NCBI GenBank assembly: GCA_963580455.1
Contig: OY756960.1
Location: forward strand, 10,478,001 to 10,542,000
Reading direction: 5' to 3'
Source: Euonymus europaeus
Lineage: Eukaryota > Streptophyta > Magnoliopsida > Celastrales > Celastraceae
DNA length: 64,000 bases
Under the pieces are notes generated by a model. That model was given only the letters and a program-made list of their open reading frames with translations. It searched no databases and was not told where the DNA came from. The translations under genes and the position numbers were made by a program. Position 1 is the first letter of the stretch, and each line of letters starts with the position of its first letter. Positions 11,368-23,460 of the stretch are shown here, piece after piece.

Positions 11368-14079
11368 ATGTCAAATTTTACGAGTATAAGCTTCCTAGAT
11401 TATTTCGATACCAAAAGACCACCTTTCTTCTACAAATGAACAAAAACCGATAAAAGCTCCACCATAGATAGAGTTGAGCAACTTCGGACCATCAAAGTTG
11501 CTCGGTGTACACATTTTATTGTTATTTTATGTCAAATTTTACGAGTATAACTTCCTAGATTATTTCGATTCCAAAACACCAACTTTCTTTGAAAAATGGG
11601 CAAAAACCGTTAAAAGCTCATCCATAGATAGAGTTTAGCAACTTCGGACCATAAAAATTGCTCGACGGACACTTTTTATTGTTCTTTTATGTCAAATTTT
11701 ACGAGTATAAGCTTCCTAGATTATTTCGATACCAAAAGACCACCTTTCTTCTACAAATTAACAAAAACCGATAAAATCTCCACCATAGATAGAGTTGAGC
11801 AACTTCGGACCATCAAAGTTGCTCGGTATACACATTTTATTGTTCTTCTATGTCAAATTTTATGTGTATAACTTCCTAGATTATTTCGATTCCAAAACAG
11901 CAACTTTCTACGCCAAATGGACAAAAACCGTTAAAAGCTCCTCCATAGATAGAGTTGAGCAACTTCGGACCATCAATGTTGCTCGGTGTCACTTTTTATT
12001 GTTCTTCTATGTCAAATTTTACGAGTATAACTTCCTAGATTATTTCGATTCCAAAACACCAACTTTCTATGCCAAATGGACAAAAACCGTTAAAGCTCCT
12101 CCATAGATAGAGTTGAGCAACTTCGGACCATGAAAGTTGCTCGGTGTACACTTTTTAATGTTCTTCTATGTCAAATTTACGAGTATAACTTCCCAAATTA
12201 TTTCGATTCCAAAACACCAACTTTCTATGCCAAATGGACAAAAACCGTTAAAGCTCCTCCATAGATAGAGTTGAGCAACTTCGGACCATGAAAGTTGCTC
12301 GGTGTACACTTTTTATTGTTCTTCTATGTCAAATTTTATGAGTATAACTTCCTAGATTATTTCGATTCCAAAACACCAACTTTCTTTGAAAAATGGACAA
12401 AAACCGTTAAAAGCTCAACCATAGATAGAGTTTAGCAACTTCGGACCATAAAAGTTGCTCGGTGTACACTTTTTATTGTTCTTCTATGTCAAATTTTACG
12501 GGTATAAGCTTCCTAGATTATTTTGATGCCAAAAGACCACCTTTCTTCGACAAATGAACAAAAACCGATAAAAGCTCCACCATAGATAGAATTGAGCAAC
12601 TTCGGACCATCAAAGTTGCTCGGTGTACACATTTTATTGTTCTTCTATGTCAAATTTTATGTGTATAAGCTTCCTAGATTACTTCGATGCAAAAACACCT
12701 CATATCTATGCTAAATGGACAAAAACCGTTAAAAGCCCCTCCATAGATAGAGTTTAGCAACTTCGGACCATAAAAGTTGCTCGGTGTACACTTTTTATTG
12801 TTCTTCTATGTCAAATTTTACGAGTATAAGCTTCCTAGATTATTTTGATGCCAAAAGACCACCTTTCTTCGACAAATGAACAAAAACCGATAAAAGCTCC
12901 ACCATAGATAGAATTGAGCAACTTCGGACCATCAAAGTTGCTCGGTGTACACATTTTATTGTTCTTTTATGTCAAATTTTACGAGTATAACTTCCTAGAT
13001 TATTTCGATTCCAAAACACCAAATTTCTATGAAAAATGGACAAAAACCGTTAAAAGCTCATCCATAGATAGAGTTGAGCAACTTCGGACCATCAATGTTG
13101 CTCGGTGTACACTTTTTATTGTTCTTCTATGTCAAATTTTACGTGTATAAACTTCCTAGATTATTTCGATTCCAAAACACCAACTTTCTTTGAAAAATGG
13201 ACAAAAACCGTTAAAAGCTCATACATAGATAGAGTTTAGCAACTTCGGACCATAAAAGTTGCTCGGTGTACACTTTTTATTGTTCTTCTATGTCAAATTT
13301 TACGAGTATAACTTCCCAAATTATTTCGATTCCAAAACACCAACTTTCTATGCCAAATGGACAAAAACCGTTAAAGCTCCTCCATAGATAGAGTTGAGCA
13401 ACTTCGGACCATGAAAGTTGCTCAGTTTACACTTTTTATTGTTCTTCTATGTCAAATTTTACGAGTATAAGCTTCCTAGATTATTTTGATGCCAAAAGAC
13501 CACCTTTCTTCGACAAATGAACAAAAACCGATAAAAGCTCCACCATAGATAGAATTGAGCAACTTCGGACCATCAAAGTTGCTCGGTGTACACATTTTAT
13601 TGTTCTTCTATGTCAAATTTTACGTGTATAACTTCATAGATTATTTCGATGCCGAAAGACCAAATTTCTATGTCAATTGGACAAAACCGTTAAAAGCTCC
13701 TCCATAGATAGAGTTGAGCAACTTCGGACCATCAATGTTGCTCGGTGTACACTTTTTATTGTTCTTCTATGTCAAATTTTACGTGTATAAGCTTCCTAGA
13801 TTATTTCGATTCCAAAACACCAACTTTCTATGCCAAATGGACAAAAACCGTTAAAGCTCCTCCATAGATAGAGTTGAGCAACTTCGGACCATGAAAGTTG
13901 CTCGGTGTACACTTTTTATTGTTCTTCTATGTCAAATTTTACGAGTATAACTTCCTAGTTTATTTCGATTCCAAAACACCAACTTTCTTTGAAAAATGGA
14001 CAAAAACCGTTAAAAGCTCATCCATAGATAGAGTTTAGCAACTTCGGACCATAAAAGTTGCTCGGTGTACACTTTTTAT

Positions 14080-16150
14080 TGCTCTTCTATGTCAAATTTT
14101 ACGAGTATAAGCTTCCTAGATTATTTTGATGCCAAAAGACCACCTTTCTTTGACAAATGAACAAAAACCGATAAAAGCTCCACCATAGATAGAATTGAGC
14201 AACTTCGGACCATCAAAGTTGCTCGGTGTACACATTTTATTGTTATTTTATGTCAAATTTTACGAGTATAACTTCCTAGATTATTTCGATTCCAAAACAC
14301 CAACTTTCTATGAAAAATGGACAAAAACCGTTAAAAGCTCATCCATAGATAGAGTTTAGCAACTTCGGACCATAAAAGTTGCTCGGTGTACACTTTTTAT
14401 TGTTCTTCTATGTCAAATTTTACGAGTATAAGCTTCCTAGATTATTTTGATGCCAAAAGACCACCTTTCTTCGACAAATGAACAAAAACCGATAAAAGCT
14501 CCACCATAGATAGAATTGAGCAACTTCGGACCATCAAAGTTGCTCGGTGTACACATTTTATTGTTCTTCTATGTCAAATTTTACGTGTATAAGCTTCCTA
14601 GATTACTTCGATGCAAAAACACCTCATATCTATTCCAAATGGACAAAAACCGTTAAAAGCCCCCCCATAGATAGAGTTTAGCAACTTCGGACCATAAAAG
14701 TTGCTCGGTGTACACTTTTTATTGCTCTTCTATGTCAAATTTTACGAGTATAAGCTTCCTAGATTATTTTGATGCCAAAAGACCACCTTTCTTCGACAAA
14801 TGAACAAAAACCGATAAAAGCTCCACCATAGATAGAATTGAGCAACTTCGGACTATCAAAGTTGCTCGGTGTACACATTTTATTGTTCTTTTATGTCAAA
14901 TTTTACGAGTATAACTTCCTAGATTATTTCGATTCCAAAACACCAACTTTCTATGAAAAATGGACAAAAACCGTTAAAAGCTCATCCATAGATAGAGTTG
15001 AGCAACTTCGGACCATCAATGTTGCTCGGTGTACACTTTTTATTGTTCTTCTATGTCAATTTTTACGTGTATATGCTTCCTAGATTACTTTGATGCAAAA
15101 ACACCTCATATCTATGCCAAATGGACAAAAACCGTTAAAAGCCCCTCCATAGATAGAGTTGAGAAAATTCGGACCATGAAAGTTGCTCGGTGTACACTTT
15201 TTATTGTTCTTCTATGTCAAATTTTACGAGTATAACTTCCTAGATTATTTCGATTCCAAAACACCAACTTTCTTTGAAAAATGGACAAAAACCGTTAAAA
15301 GCTCATCCATAGATAGAGTTTAGCAACTTCGGACCATAAAAGTTGCTCGGTGTACACTTTTTATTGTTCTTCTATGTCAAATTTTACGAGTATAACTTCC
15401 CAAATTATTTCGATTCCAAAACACCAACTTTCTATGCCAAATGGACAAAAACCGTTAAAGCTCCTCCATAGATAGAGTTGAGCAACTTCGGACCATGAAA
15501 GTTGCTCGGTGTACACTTTTTATTGTTCTTCTATGTCAAATTTTACGAGTATAACTTCTTAGATTATTTCGATTCCAAAACACCAACTTTCTTTGAAAAA
15601 TGGACAAAAACCGTTAAAAGCTCATCCATAGATAGAGTTTAGCAACTTCGGACCATAAAAGTTGCTCGGTGTACACTTTTTATTGTTCTTCTATGTCAAA
15701 TTTTACGAGTATAAGCTTCCTAGATTATTTTGATGCCAAAAGACCACCTTTCTTCGACAAATGAACAAAAACCGATAAAAACTCCACCATAGATAGAGTT
15801 GAGCAACTTCGGACCATCAAAGTTGCTCGGTATACACATTTTATTGTTCTTTTATGTCAAATTTTACGAGTATAACTTCCTAGATTATTTCGATTCCAAA
15901 ACACCAACTTTCTTTGAAAAATGGACAAAAACCGTTAAAAGCTCATCCATAGATAGAGTTGAGCAACTTCGGACCATAAAAGTTGCTCGGTGTACACTTT
16001 TTATTGTTCTTCTATGTCAAATTTTACGTGTATAAGCTTCCTAGAATATTTCGATTACAAAACACCAACTTTCTATGCCAAATGGACAAAAACCGTTAAA
16101 GCTCCTCCATAGATAGAGTTGAGCAACTTCGGACCATGAAAGTTGCTCAG
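14080..16150 (+). repeat. Block duplicated at +3,207 bp (left copy)
   Basis: Matches 17287-19357 at a constant 3,207-bp offset, about 20 monomers. Shared private markers are TTCTTTGACAAATG (about 14147/17354), GTTATTTTATG (14243/17450), CGGACTATCAAAG (14850/18057), CCGATAAAAACTCC (about 15774/18981) and GATTACAAAAC. It includes a c-i-d-b tetramer. Matching stops near 16150, where the right copy continues with an h-j pair and the left with type b. Confidence 0.85.
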
Positions 16151-17286
16151 TGTACACTTTTTATTGTTCTTCTATGTCAAATTTTACGAGTATAACTTCC
16201 TAGATTATTTCGATTCCAAAACACCTACTTTCTTTGAAAAATGGACAAAAACCGTTAAAAGCTCATCCATAGATAGAGTTTAGCAACTTTGGACCATAAA
16301 AGTTGCTCGGTGTACAATTTTTATTGTTAATCTATGTCAAATATTACGAGTATAAGCTTCCTAGATTATTTTGATGCCAAAAGACCACCTTTCTTCGACA
16401 AATGAACAAAAACAGATAAAAGCTCCACCATAGATAGAGTTGAGCAACTTCGGACCATCAAAGTTGCTCGGTGTACACATTTTATTGTTCTTCTATGTCA
16501 AATTTTACGAGTATAACTTCCTAGATTATTTCGATGCCGAAAGACCAACTTTCTATGTCAATTGGACAAAACCGTTAAAAGCTCCTCCATAGATAGAGTT
16601 GAGCAACTTCGGACCATCAATGTTGCTCGGTGTACACTTTTTATTGTTCTTCTATGTCAAATTTTACGTGTATAAGCTTCCTAGATTATTTCGATTCCAA
16701 AACACCAACTTTCTATGCCAAATGGACAAAAACCGTTAAAGCTCCTCCATAGATAGAGTTGAGCAACTTCGGACCATGAAAGTTGCTCGGTGTACACTTT
16801 TTATTGTTCTTCTATGTCAAATTTTACGAGTATAACTTCCTAGTTTATTTCGATTCCAAAACACCAACTTTCTTTGAAAAATGGACAAAAACCGTTAAAA
16901 GCTCATCCATAGATAGAGTTTAGCAACTTCGGACCATAAAAGTTGCTCGGTGTACACTTTTTATTGTTCTTCTATGTCAAATTTTACGAGTATAAGCTTC
17001 CTAGATTATTTTGATGCCAAAAGACCACCTTTCTTCGACAAATGAACAAAAACCGATAAAAGCTCCACCATAGATAGAATTGAGCAACTTCGGACCATCA
17101 AAGTTGCTCGGTGTACACATTTTATTGTTCTTCTATGTCAAATTTTACGTGTATAAGCTTCCTAGATTACTTCGATTCCAAAACACCTCATATCTATTCC
17201 AAATGGACAAAAACCGTTAAAAGCCCCTCCATAGATAGAGTTTAGCAACTTCGGACCATAAAAGTTGCTCGGTGTACACTTTTTAT

Positions 17287-19357
17287 TGCTCTTCTATGTC
17301 AAATTTTACGAGTATAAGCTTCCTAGATTATTTTGATGCCAAAAGACCAACTTTCTTTGACAAATGAACAAAAACCGATAAAAGCTCCACCATAGATAGA
17401 ATTGAGCAACTTCGGACCATCAAAGTTGCTCGGTGTACACATTTTATTGTTATTTTATGTCAAATTTTACGAGTATAACTTCCTAGATTATTTCGATTCC
17501 AAAACACCAACTTTCTATGAAAAATGGACAAAAACCGTTAAAAGCTCATCCATAGATAGAGTTTAGCAACTTCGGACCATAAAAGTTGCTCGGTGTACAC
17601 TTTTTATTGTTCTTCTATGTCAAATTTTACGAGTATAAGCTTCCTAGATTATTTTGATGCCAAAAGACCACCTTTCTTCGACAAATGAACAAAAACCGAT
17701 AAAAGCTCCACCATAGATAGAATTGAGCAACTTCGGACCATCAAAGTTGCTCGGTGTACACATTTTATTGTTCTTCTATGTCAAATTTTACGTGTATAAG
17801 CTTCCTAGATTACTTCGATGCAAAAACACCTCATATCTATTCCAAATGGACAAAAACCGTTAAAAGCCCCTCCATAGATAGAGTTTAGCCACTTCGGACC
17901 ATAAAAGTTGCTCGGTGTACACTTTTTATTGCTCTTCTATGTCAAATTTTACGAGTATAAGCTTCCTAGATTATTTTGATGCCAAAAGACCACCTTTCTT
18001 CGACAAATGAACAAAAACCGATAAAAGCTCCACCATAGATAGAATTGAGCAACTTCGGACTATCAAAGTTGCTCGGTGTACACATTTTATTGTTCTTTTA
18101 TGTCAAATTTTACGAGTATAACTTCCTAGATTATTTCGATTCCAAAACACCAACTTTCTATGAAAAATGGACAAAAACCGTTAAAAGCTCATCCATAGAT
18201 AGAGTTGAGCAACTTCGGACCATCAATGTTGCTCGGTGTACACTTTTTATTGTTCTTCTATGTCAATTTTTATGTGTATAAGCTTCCTAGATTACTTTGA
18301 TGCAAAAACACCTCATATCTATGCCAAATGGACAAAAACCGTTAAAAGCCCCTCCATAGATAGAGTTGAGAAAATTCGGACCATGAAAGTTGCTCGGTGT
18401 ACACTTTTTATTGTTCTTCTATGTCAAATTTTACGAGTATAACTTCCTAGATTATTTCGATTCCAAAACACCAACTTTCTTTGAAAAATGGACAAAAACC
18501 GTTAAAAGCTCATCCATAGATAGAGTTTAGCAACTTCGGACCATAAAAGTTGCTCGGTGTACACTTTTTATTGTTCTTCTATGTCAAATTTTACGAGTAT
18601 AACTTCCCAAATTATTTCGATTCCAAAACACCAACTTTCTATGCCAAATGGACAAAAACCGTTAAAGCTCCTCCATAGATAGAGTTGAGCAACTTCGGAC
18701 CACGAAAGTTGCTCGGTGTACACTTTTTATTGTTCTTCTATGTCAAATTTTACGAGTATAACTTCTTAGATTATTTCGATTCCAAAACACCAACTTTCTT
18801 TGAAAAATGGACAAAAACCGTTAAAAGCTCATCCATAGATAGAGTTTAGCAACTTCGGACCATAAAAGTTGTTCGGTGTACACTTTTTATTGTTCTTCTA
18901 TGTCAAATTTTACGAGTATAAGCTTCCTAGATTATTTTGATGCCAAAAGACCACCTTTCTTCGACAAATGAACAAAAACCGATAAAAACTCCACCATAGA
19001 TAGAGTTGAGCAACTTCGGACCATCAAAGTTGCTCGGTATACACATTTTATTGTTCTTTTATGTCAAATTTTACGAGTATAACTTCCTAGATTATTTCGA
19101 TTCCAAAACACCAACTTTCTTTGAAAAATGGACAAAAACCGTTAAAAGCTCATCCATAGATAGAGTTGAGCAACTTCGGACCATAAAAGTTGCTCGGTGT
19201 ACACTTTTTATTGTTCTTCTATGTCAAATTTTACGTGTATAAGCTTCCTAGATTATTTCGATTACAAAACACCAACTTTCTATGCCAAATGGACAAAAAC
19301 CGTTAAAGCTCCTCCATAGATAGAGTTGAGCAACTTCGGACCATGAAAGTTGCTCGG
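17287..19357 (+). repeat. Block duplicated at +3,207 bp (right copy)
   Basis: Copy of 14080-16150. Small differences include TTTATGTGTATAAGC against TTTACGTGTATATGC in the d unit near 18270, and GTTGTTCGG at about 18870. Left of this block the 16.5-17.1 kb units match 13.6-14.0 kb at an offset of about 2,885 bp. The spacing therefore changes by two monomers between neighbouring stretches, which suggests an expansion in this copy. Confidence 0.85.
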
Positions 19358-20299
19358 TGTACACTTTTTATTGTTCTTCTATGTCAAATTTTACGAGTAT
19401 AAGCTTCCTAGATTATTTCGATACCAAAAGACCACCTTTCTTCTACAAATTAACAAAAACCGATAAAAGCTCCACCATAGATAGAGTTTTGCAACTTCGG
19501 ACCATCAAAGTTGCTCGGTATACACATTTTATTGTTCTTTTATGTCAAATTTTACGAGTATAACTTCCTAGATTATTTCGATTCCAAAACACCAACTTTC
19601 TACGCCAAATGGACAAAAACCGTTAAAAGCTCCTCCATAGATAGAGTTGAGCAACTTCGGACCATCAATGTTGCTCGGTGTCACTTTTTATTGTTCTTCT
19701 ATGTCAAATTTTACGAGTATAACTTCCTAGATTATTTCGATTCCAAAACACCAACTTTCTATGCCAAATGGACAAAAACCGTTAAAGCTCCTCCATAGAT
19801 AGAGTTGAGCAACTTCGGACCATGAAAGTTGCTCGGTGTACACTTTTTATTGTTCTTCTATGTCAAATTTTACGAGTATAACTTCCTAGATTATTTCGAT
19901 TCCAAAACACCAACTTTCTTTGAAAAATGGACAAAAACCGTTAAAAGCTCATCCATAGATAGAGTTTAGCAACTTCGGACCGTAAAAGTTGCTCGGTGTA
20001 CACTTTTTATTGTTCTTCTATGTCAAATTTTACGAGTATAAGCTTCGTGGATTATTTTGATGCCAAAAGACCACCTTTCTTCGACAAATGAACAAAAACC
20101 GATAAAAGCTCCACCATAGATAGAATTGAGCAACTTCAGACCATCAAAGTTGCTCGGTGTACATATTTTATTGTTCTTCTATGTCAAATTTTACGTGTAT
20201 AAGCTTCCTAGATTACTTCGATGCAAAAACACCTCATATCTATGCCAAATGGACAAAAACCGTTAAAAGCCCTTCCATAGATAGAGTTTAGCAACTTCG
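19358..20299 (+). repeat. Satellite units leading to the LTR insertion
   Basis: About six units: h (with TTTTGCAACTT), j, f/a-like, b, c and a truncated d. Private changes include CTTCGTGGATT at about 20044, CTTCAGACC at about 20135 and GTACATATTTT at about 20160. The last unit is cut by the LTR right after CAACTTCG. Nothing but satellite is seen here. Confidence 0.85.
20295..20299. other. Target-site duplication, left (CTTCG)
   Basis: CTTCG immediately before the TGTTGG end of the insertion; identical to 22564-22568. Five-bp duplications are usual for plant LTR retrotransposons. It covers the end of the left dyad arm and the first two loop bases. Confidence 0.95.
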
Positions 20300-20583
20300 T
20301 GTTGGTTGCTAAAATTAATTTTAAAACAGGCGGAAGCGTCTTATGGATCGTTCTTAGCATAGGTACAAATCAAAAATTTAATCGGAAGCCAATCAACCCT
20401 AGATTGTTACACGCCTATCAAGTGTTATCCTAGATCCAATTAATTTTGTAATTAATCCTAGCATGCTTCTAGTATTAATTTCATACAAAATAATTCTTAG
20501 ATCTAAACATACAATCATGGCATGAAGAAGGTTAGAAGAAGAATACCAACCTCTTTACTATCGAGGTCCAACGTGCTATCCGT

Positions 20584-20670
20584 CTTGATCACGAACTCAA
20601 CACTTGATCACGAACACACGAACGGATCTTCAACACACCCTTTGTTTGATCACACCTCTTGATCACGAAC
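20584..20670 (-). repeat. Three copies of a 13-bp direct repeat in the LTR R/U5
   Basis: CTTGATCACGAAC occurs exactly at 20584-20596, 20603-20615 and 20658-20670 (+ strand reading). A partial copy, TTTGATCACAC, sits at about 20645. TGATCA is palindromic. The region lies downstream of the presumed transcription start and polyadenylation signal, so in U5. Confidence 0.85.
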
Positions 20671-20825
20671 CACCAATTTAGAAAACAAGAATCACCAAGA
20701 ATAGCCTATGTTGTTTCCTAGGTATTCTCTTTAATCTCCTTGCGAAAAAGCAAAGCAAAAAACCCAATTGGTAGTGAACCAAAAGAATCTCACACGGCTA
20801 CCTCTCCAGGAACACTCGGCTCCTT

Positions 20826-20831
20826 TTTATT
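20826..20831 (-). promoter_or_regulatory. Probable LTR polyadenylation signal AATAAA
   Basis: AATAAA on the - strand within CCAATAAAAAGG, downstream of the TATA box. It would define a short R region. Assigned by position; such hexamers are also common by chance in AT-rich DNA. Confidence 0.45.
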
Positions 20832-20885
20832 GGAAAAAATAACTTGGTTGTTTTCTCATGAATGAATCACACGGCCAGCCCTCTA

Positions 20886-20894
20886 TATTTTATA
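20886..20894 (-). promoter_or_regulatory. Probable LTR TATA box
   Basis: Reads TATAAAATA on the - strand. It sits about 1.67 kb inside the U3-side end and 55 bp upstream of an AATAAA, as expected for an LTR promoter. Transcription would start near 20855-20865. A longer alternating TA run at 21019-21031 is a weaker alternative. Confidence 0.6.
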
Positions 20895-21116
20895 AAACAA
20901 AACCTTTTCATTGTGTTAAAAAAGTCTCCTTTTAGGTTTTGTTTTCCTAATCCAAATGTAACTAGGAAAAAACAAAACGGTGGCCATCCTTATCCATTCA
21001 TAGAAAAATTGTTGTGTTTATATATATATAACAAATCATTATTTGAGTTGACTTCTAATCCCAATTGGATTCAAAGCCAAAACAAATATGGAATACTTTT
21101 AACAAGCATAATCGGA

Positions 21117-21187
21117 GCCCAAATTATCCACAATGGGCCGGCCATATATTGCTATGCAATAACATGGTTTAAGCCTAGCTTGGCCCA
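21117..21187 (-). promoter_or_regulatory. Cluster of three site II-like TGGGC(C) motifs in U3
   Basis: TGGGC (- strand, 21117-21121), TGGGCC (+ strand, 21134-21139) and TGGGCC (- strand, 21182-21187) lie within 71 bp, roughly 220-300 bp upstream of the TATA box. TGGGCC/T site II elements are known binding sites of plant TCP factors in genes active in dividing cells. Function here is inferred only. Confidence 0.4.
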
Positions 21188-22563
21188 ATATTTCAAGAAT
21201 TCAAGGCTCAAATTTGTTTTGTTCCTTGGTCCATTCTTGACTTTAATTTGTTTTTGATTATGTAAAATATTTATTTTACAATCTAAATCAAAACTCCGAG
21301 ATTTGTTATTTTTACATAAATACACTTACAAGAATTTTGTATATCTTAACAAAAACAATTTTATCTTAGGGTTATCTTTGGAAAACCAAAACCCAATAAA
21401 ATTGTATCTATTTGTTATACAAATTCCATTCTTGTAACTTTTCCAACAACCGTTGTGATATGGTAAATTTTGCCGATCTTCCTTAAATAGGACAAGAGAA
21501 TATATAGAGCTACCAAGGGGACTCCACAGGACATACATATTGTGGCTCCCGAAATATTATTCTTTACCGTCAAACTCTATGACTAGGAATAATATAACAA
21601 TCCAATGTTCGTCTGACACTACCTGAACTTTGGATGCACTCCCCAATATGTACGATTCTTACATCGAGGCTTTTCCATAATTAGAAACCTATCCCTGACC
21701 TATGGGAAGTGTACTTGCATATCCTCCATGCAACACCCGGTAAGATGGAGTGAATTTATTCATACTATCAAACACTCCAAAATCCATATTTTCTCTGAGC
21801 TCCAGATTCCTTTATATCTATCCTCTAAGCGTATTAAATTGACCCGTCGATCAATTTAATTCACAACGCTTGATTCGTTAGAATCACTATGCATAGTTTT
21901 TTAGATAGATTAATTTGAACCTCTCAGATGGGTGCTTACACTTTCATAACTGAAAGTACATGAATGACTATTTTGTAGGTATGCGCTTATACCCTAGTGG
22001 CATACATCCAAATCATCAAGATTTTGACAATAGTGCGTGTCTCACTTATTGATGAATCAAAATGCACACGCTATAAGTATAAACGTATTGACCTACTCAA
22101 GCTTGAGATATACCGTACTCCCATAGCTATAGGATGAACAACTCTTTGATAGCACGTTTCTAGTTGTTCATTCCTATGTAAGTCCGTCAATGTATATGTC
22201 CACATACACACTAGTGCACCAATCCGAGAATCCTCTCAAACGGTCAAGACAAACCATTCCCCTAATTGGAGATGTCCATGCACTACAACCTATATCAACA
22301 AAGTGCCTAACTTTGTTAATCTGGTTGTGACTAATGATTTAGAATGTAATAATGAATCTTGTGTCAATCTATACTCACACTATAAGTGTATCTGAGTATC
22401 CAAGATTCACATATCTAACATCCTTAGACCTTGTTAGAACATTCACATATAAATGAAATATTTAAAATAAAACATTTAAAACACAAATGCAATCATAAAA
22501 TGTTTATTCTTGAATTTCAGAATTGTCTTTACATGGTATGTTTTTTAGGACATCATCCCAACA

Positions 22564-22568
22564 CTTCG
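22564..22568. other. Target-site duplication, right (CTTCG)
   Basis: Exact repeat of 20295-20299, directly after CCAACA. Removing the LTR and one copy restores an ordinary satellite dyad region. Confidence 0.95.
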
Positions 22569-23460
22569 GACCATAAAAGTTGCTCGGTGTACACTTTTTA
22601 TTGTTCTTCTATGTCAAATTTTACGAGTATAAGCTTCCTAGATTATTTTGATGCCAAAAGACCACCTTTCTTCGACAAATGAACAAAAACCGATAAAAGC
22701 TCCACCATAGATAGAATTGAGCAACTTCGGACCATCAAAGTTGCTCGGTGTACACATTTTATTGTTCTTTTATGTCAAATTTTACGAGTATAACTTCCTA
22801 GATTATTTCGATTCCAAAACACCAACTTTCTATGAAAAATGGACAAAAACCGTTAAAAGCTCATCCATAGATAGAGTTGAGCAACTTCGGACCATCAATG
22901 TTGCTCGGTGTACACTTTTTATTGTTCTTCTATGTCAAATTTTACGTGTATAAGCTTCCTAGATTACTTTGATGCAAAAACACCTCATATCTATGCCAAA
23001 TGGACAAAAACCGTTAAAAGCCCCTCCATAGATAGAGTTGAGAAAATTCGGACCATGAAAGTTGCTCGGTGTACACTTTTTATTGTTCTTCTATGTCAAA
23101 TTTTACGAGTATAACTTCCTAGATTATTTCGATTCCAAAACACGAACTTTCTTTGAAAAATGGACAAAAACCGTTAAAAGCTCATCCATAGATAGAGTTT
23201 AGCAACTTCGGACCATAAAAGTTGCTCGGTGTACACTTTTTATTGTTCTTCTATGTCAAATTTTACGAGTATAACTTCCCAAATTATTTCGATTCCAAAA
23301 CACCAACTTTCTATGCCAAATGGACAAAAACCGTTAAAGCTCCTCCATAGATAGAGTTGAGCAACTTCGGACCATGAAAGTTGCTCAGTGTACACTTTTT
23401 ATTGTTCTTCTAGGTCAAATTTTACGAGTATAACTTCCTAGATTATTTCGATTCCAAAAC
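22569..23460 (+). repeat. Satellite units between the LTR and the 1,920-bp HOR
   Basis: The unit order after the junction is c, i, d, b, a, b. It parallels the unoccupied block around 12.78-13.4 kb. A private AACACGAACTT in the b unit (about 23141) is shared with about 31620 and 42658. Satellite only. Confidence 0.85.

Larger units (their letters stand above)
1..20299 (+). repeat. Satellite array, left arm (about 127 monomers of 159-161 bp)
   Basis: Continuous head-to-tail tandem repeat with no unrelated sequence. Using the recurring ATGTCAAATTTTA as a phase marker, the first monomers start at 1, 160, 320, 481, 641 and 801, giving lengths of 159, 160, 161, 160 and 160 bp. All units face the same way. 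Conserved blocks in each unit are the ATGTCAAATTTTACG start, a CTAGATTATTTCGAT-like box, the TGGACAAAAACCG box, the CCATAGATAGAG box, and a dyad ending in GTTGCTCGGTGTACAC. The window opens exactly at a unit start, so the array probably continues to the left. Nucleosome-length AT-rich satellites like this are typical of plant centromeric and heterochromatic DNA; the location is inferred. I see no gene in this stretch. Confidence 0.97.
20300..22563 (-). mobile_element. Solo LTR of an LTR retrotransposon (2,264 bp, - strand)
   Basis: Sequence unrelated to the satellite, bounded by TGTTGG (20300) and CCAACA (ending 22563), perfect 6-bp inverted ends of TG...CA form, with an identical CTTCG on each side. 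No gag or pol frame, primer-binding site or second LTR is present, so it is most simply a solo LTR left by recombination between two LTRs. Orientation is read from a TATA box at 20886-20894 followed by an AATAAA at 20826-20831, both on the - strand. That gives a U3 of about 1.7 kb and an R/U5 of about 0.55 kb. The long LTR resembles some Ty1/copia (for example SIRE-like) elements, but I cannot assign the lineage. The 131-residue frame at 20862-21257 (+) and the 70-residue frame at 21326-21538 (-) resemble no protein family I know. An alternative is a non-autonomous TG...CA element. Confidence 0.88.

Noticed and set aside
1..20299. CRISPR array
   Set aside because: Units are about 160 bp, contiguous and wholly repetitive, with no unique spacers and no cas genes.
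20862..21257. 131-residue + strand open frame inside the LTR
   Set aside because: It runs antisense to the inferred LTR transcript, overlaps its TATA box region, has no recognisable domain and is of a length expected by chance.
21326..21538. 70-residue - strand open frame inside the LTR U3
   Set aside because: Short, no recognisable domain, and lies in untranscribed U3; best explained by chance.
22431..22682. 83-residue open frame crossing the LTR-satellite junction
   Set aside because: Half is LTR and half is satellite; an accident of the insertion.
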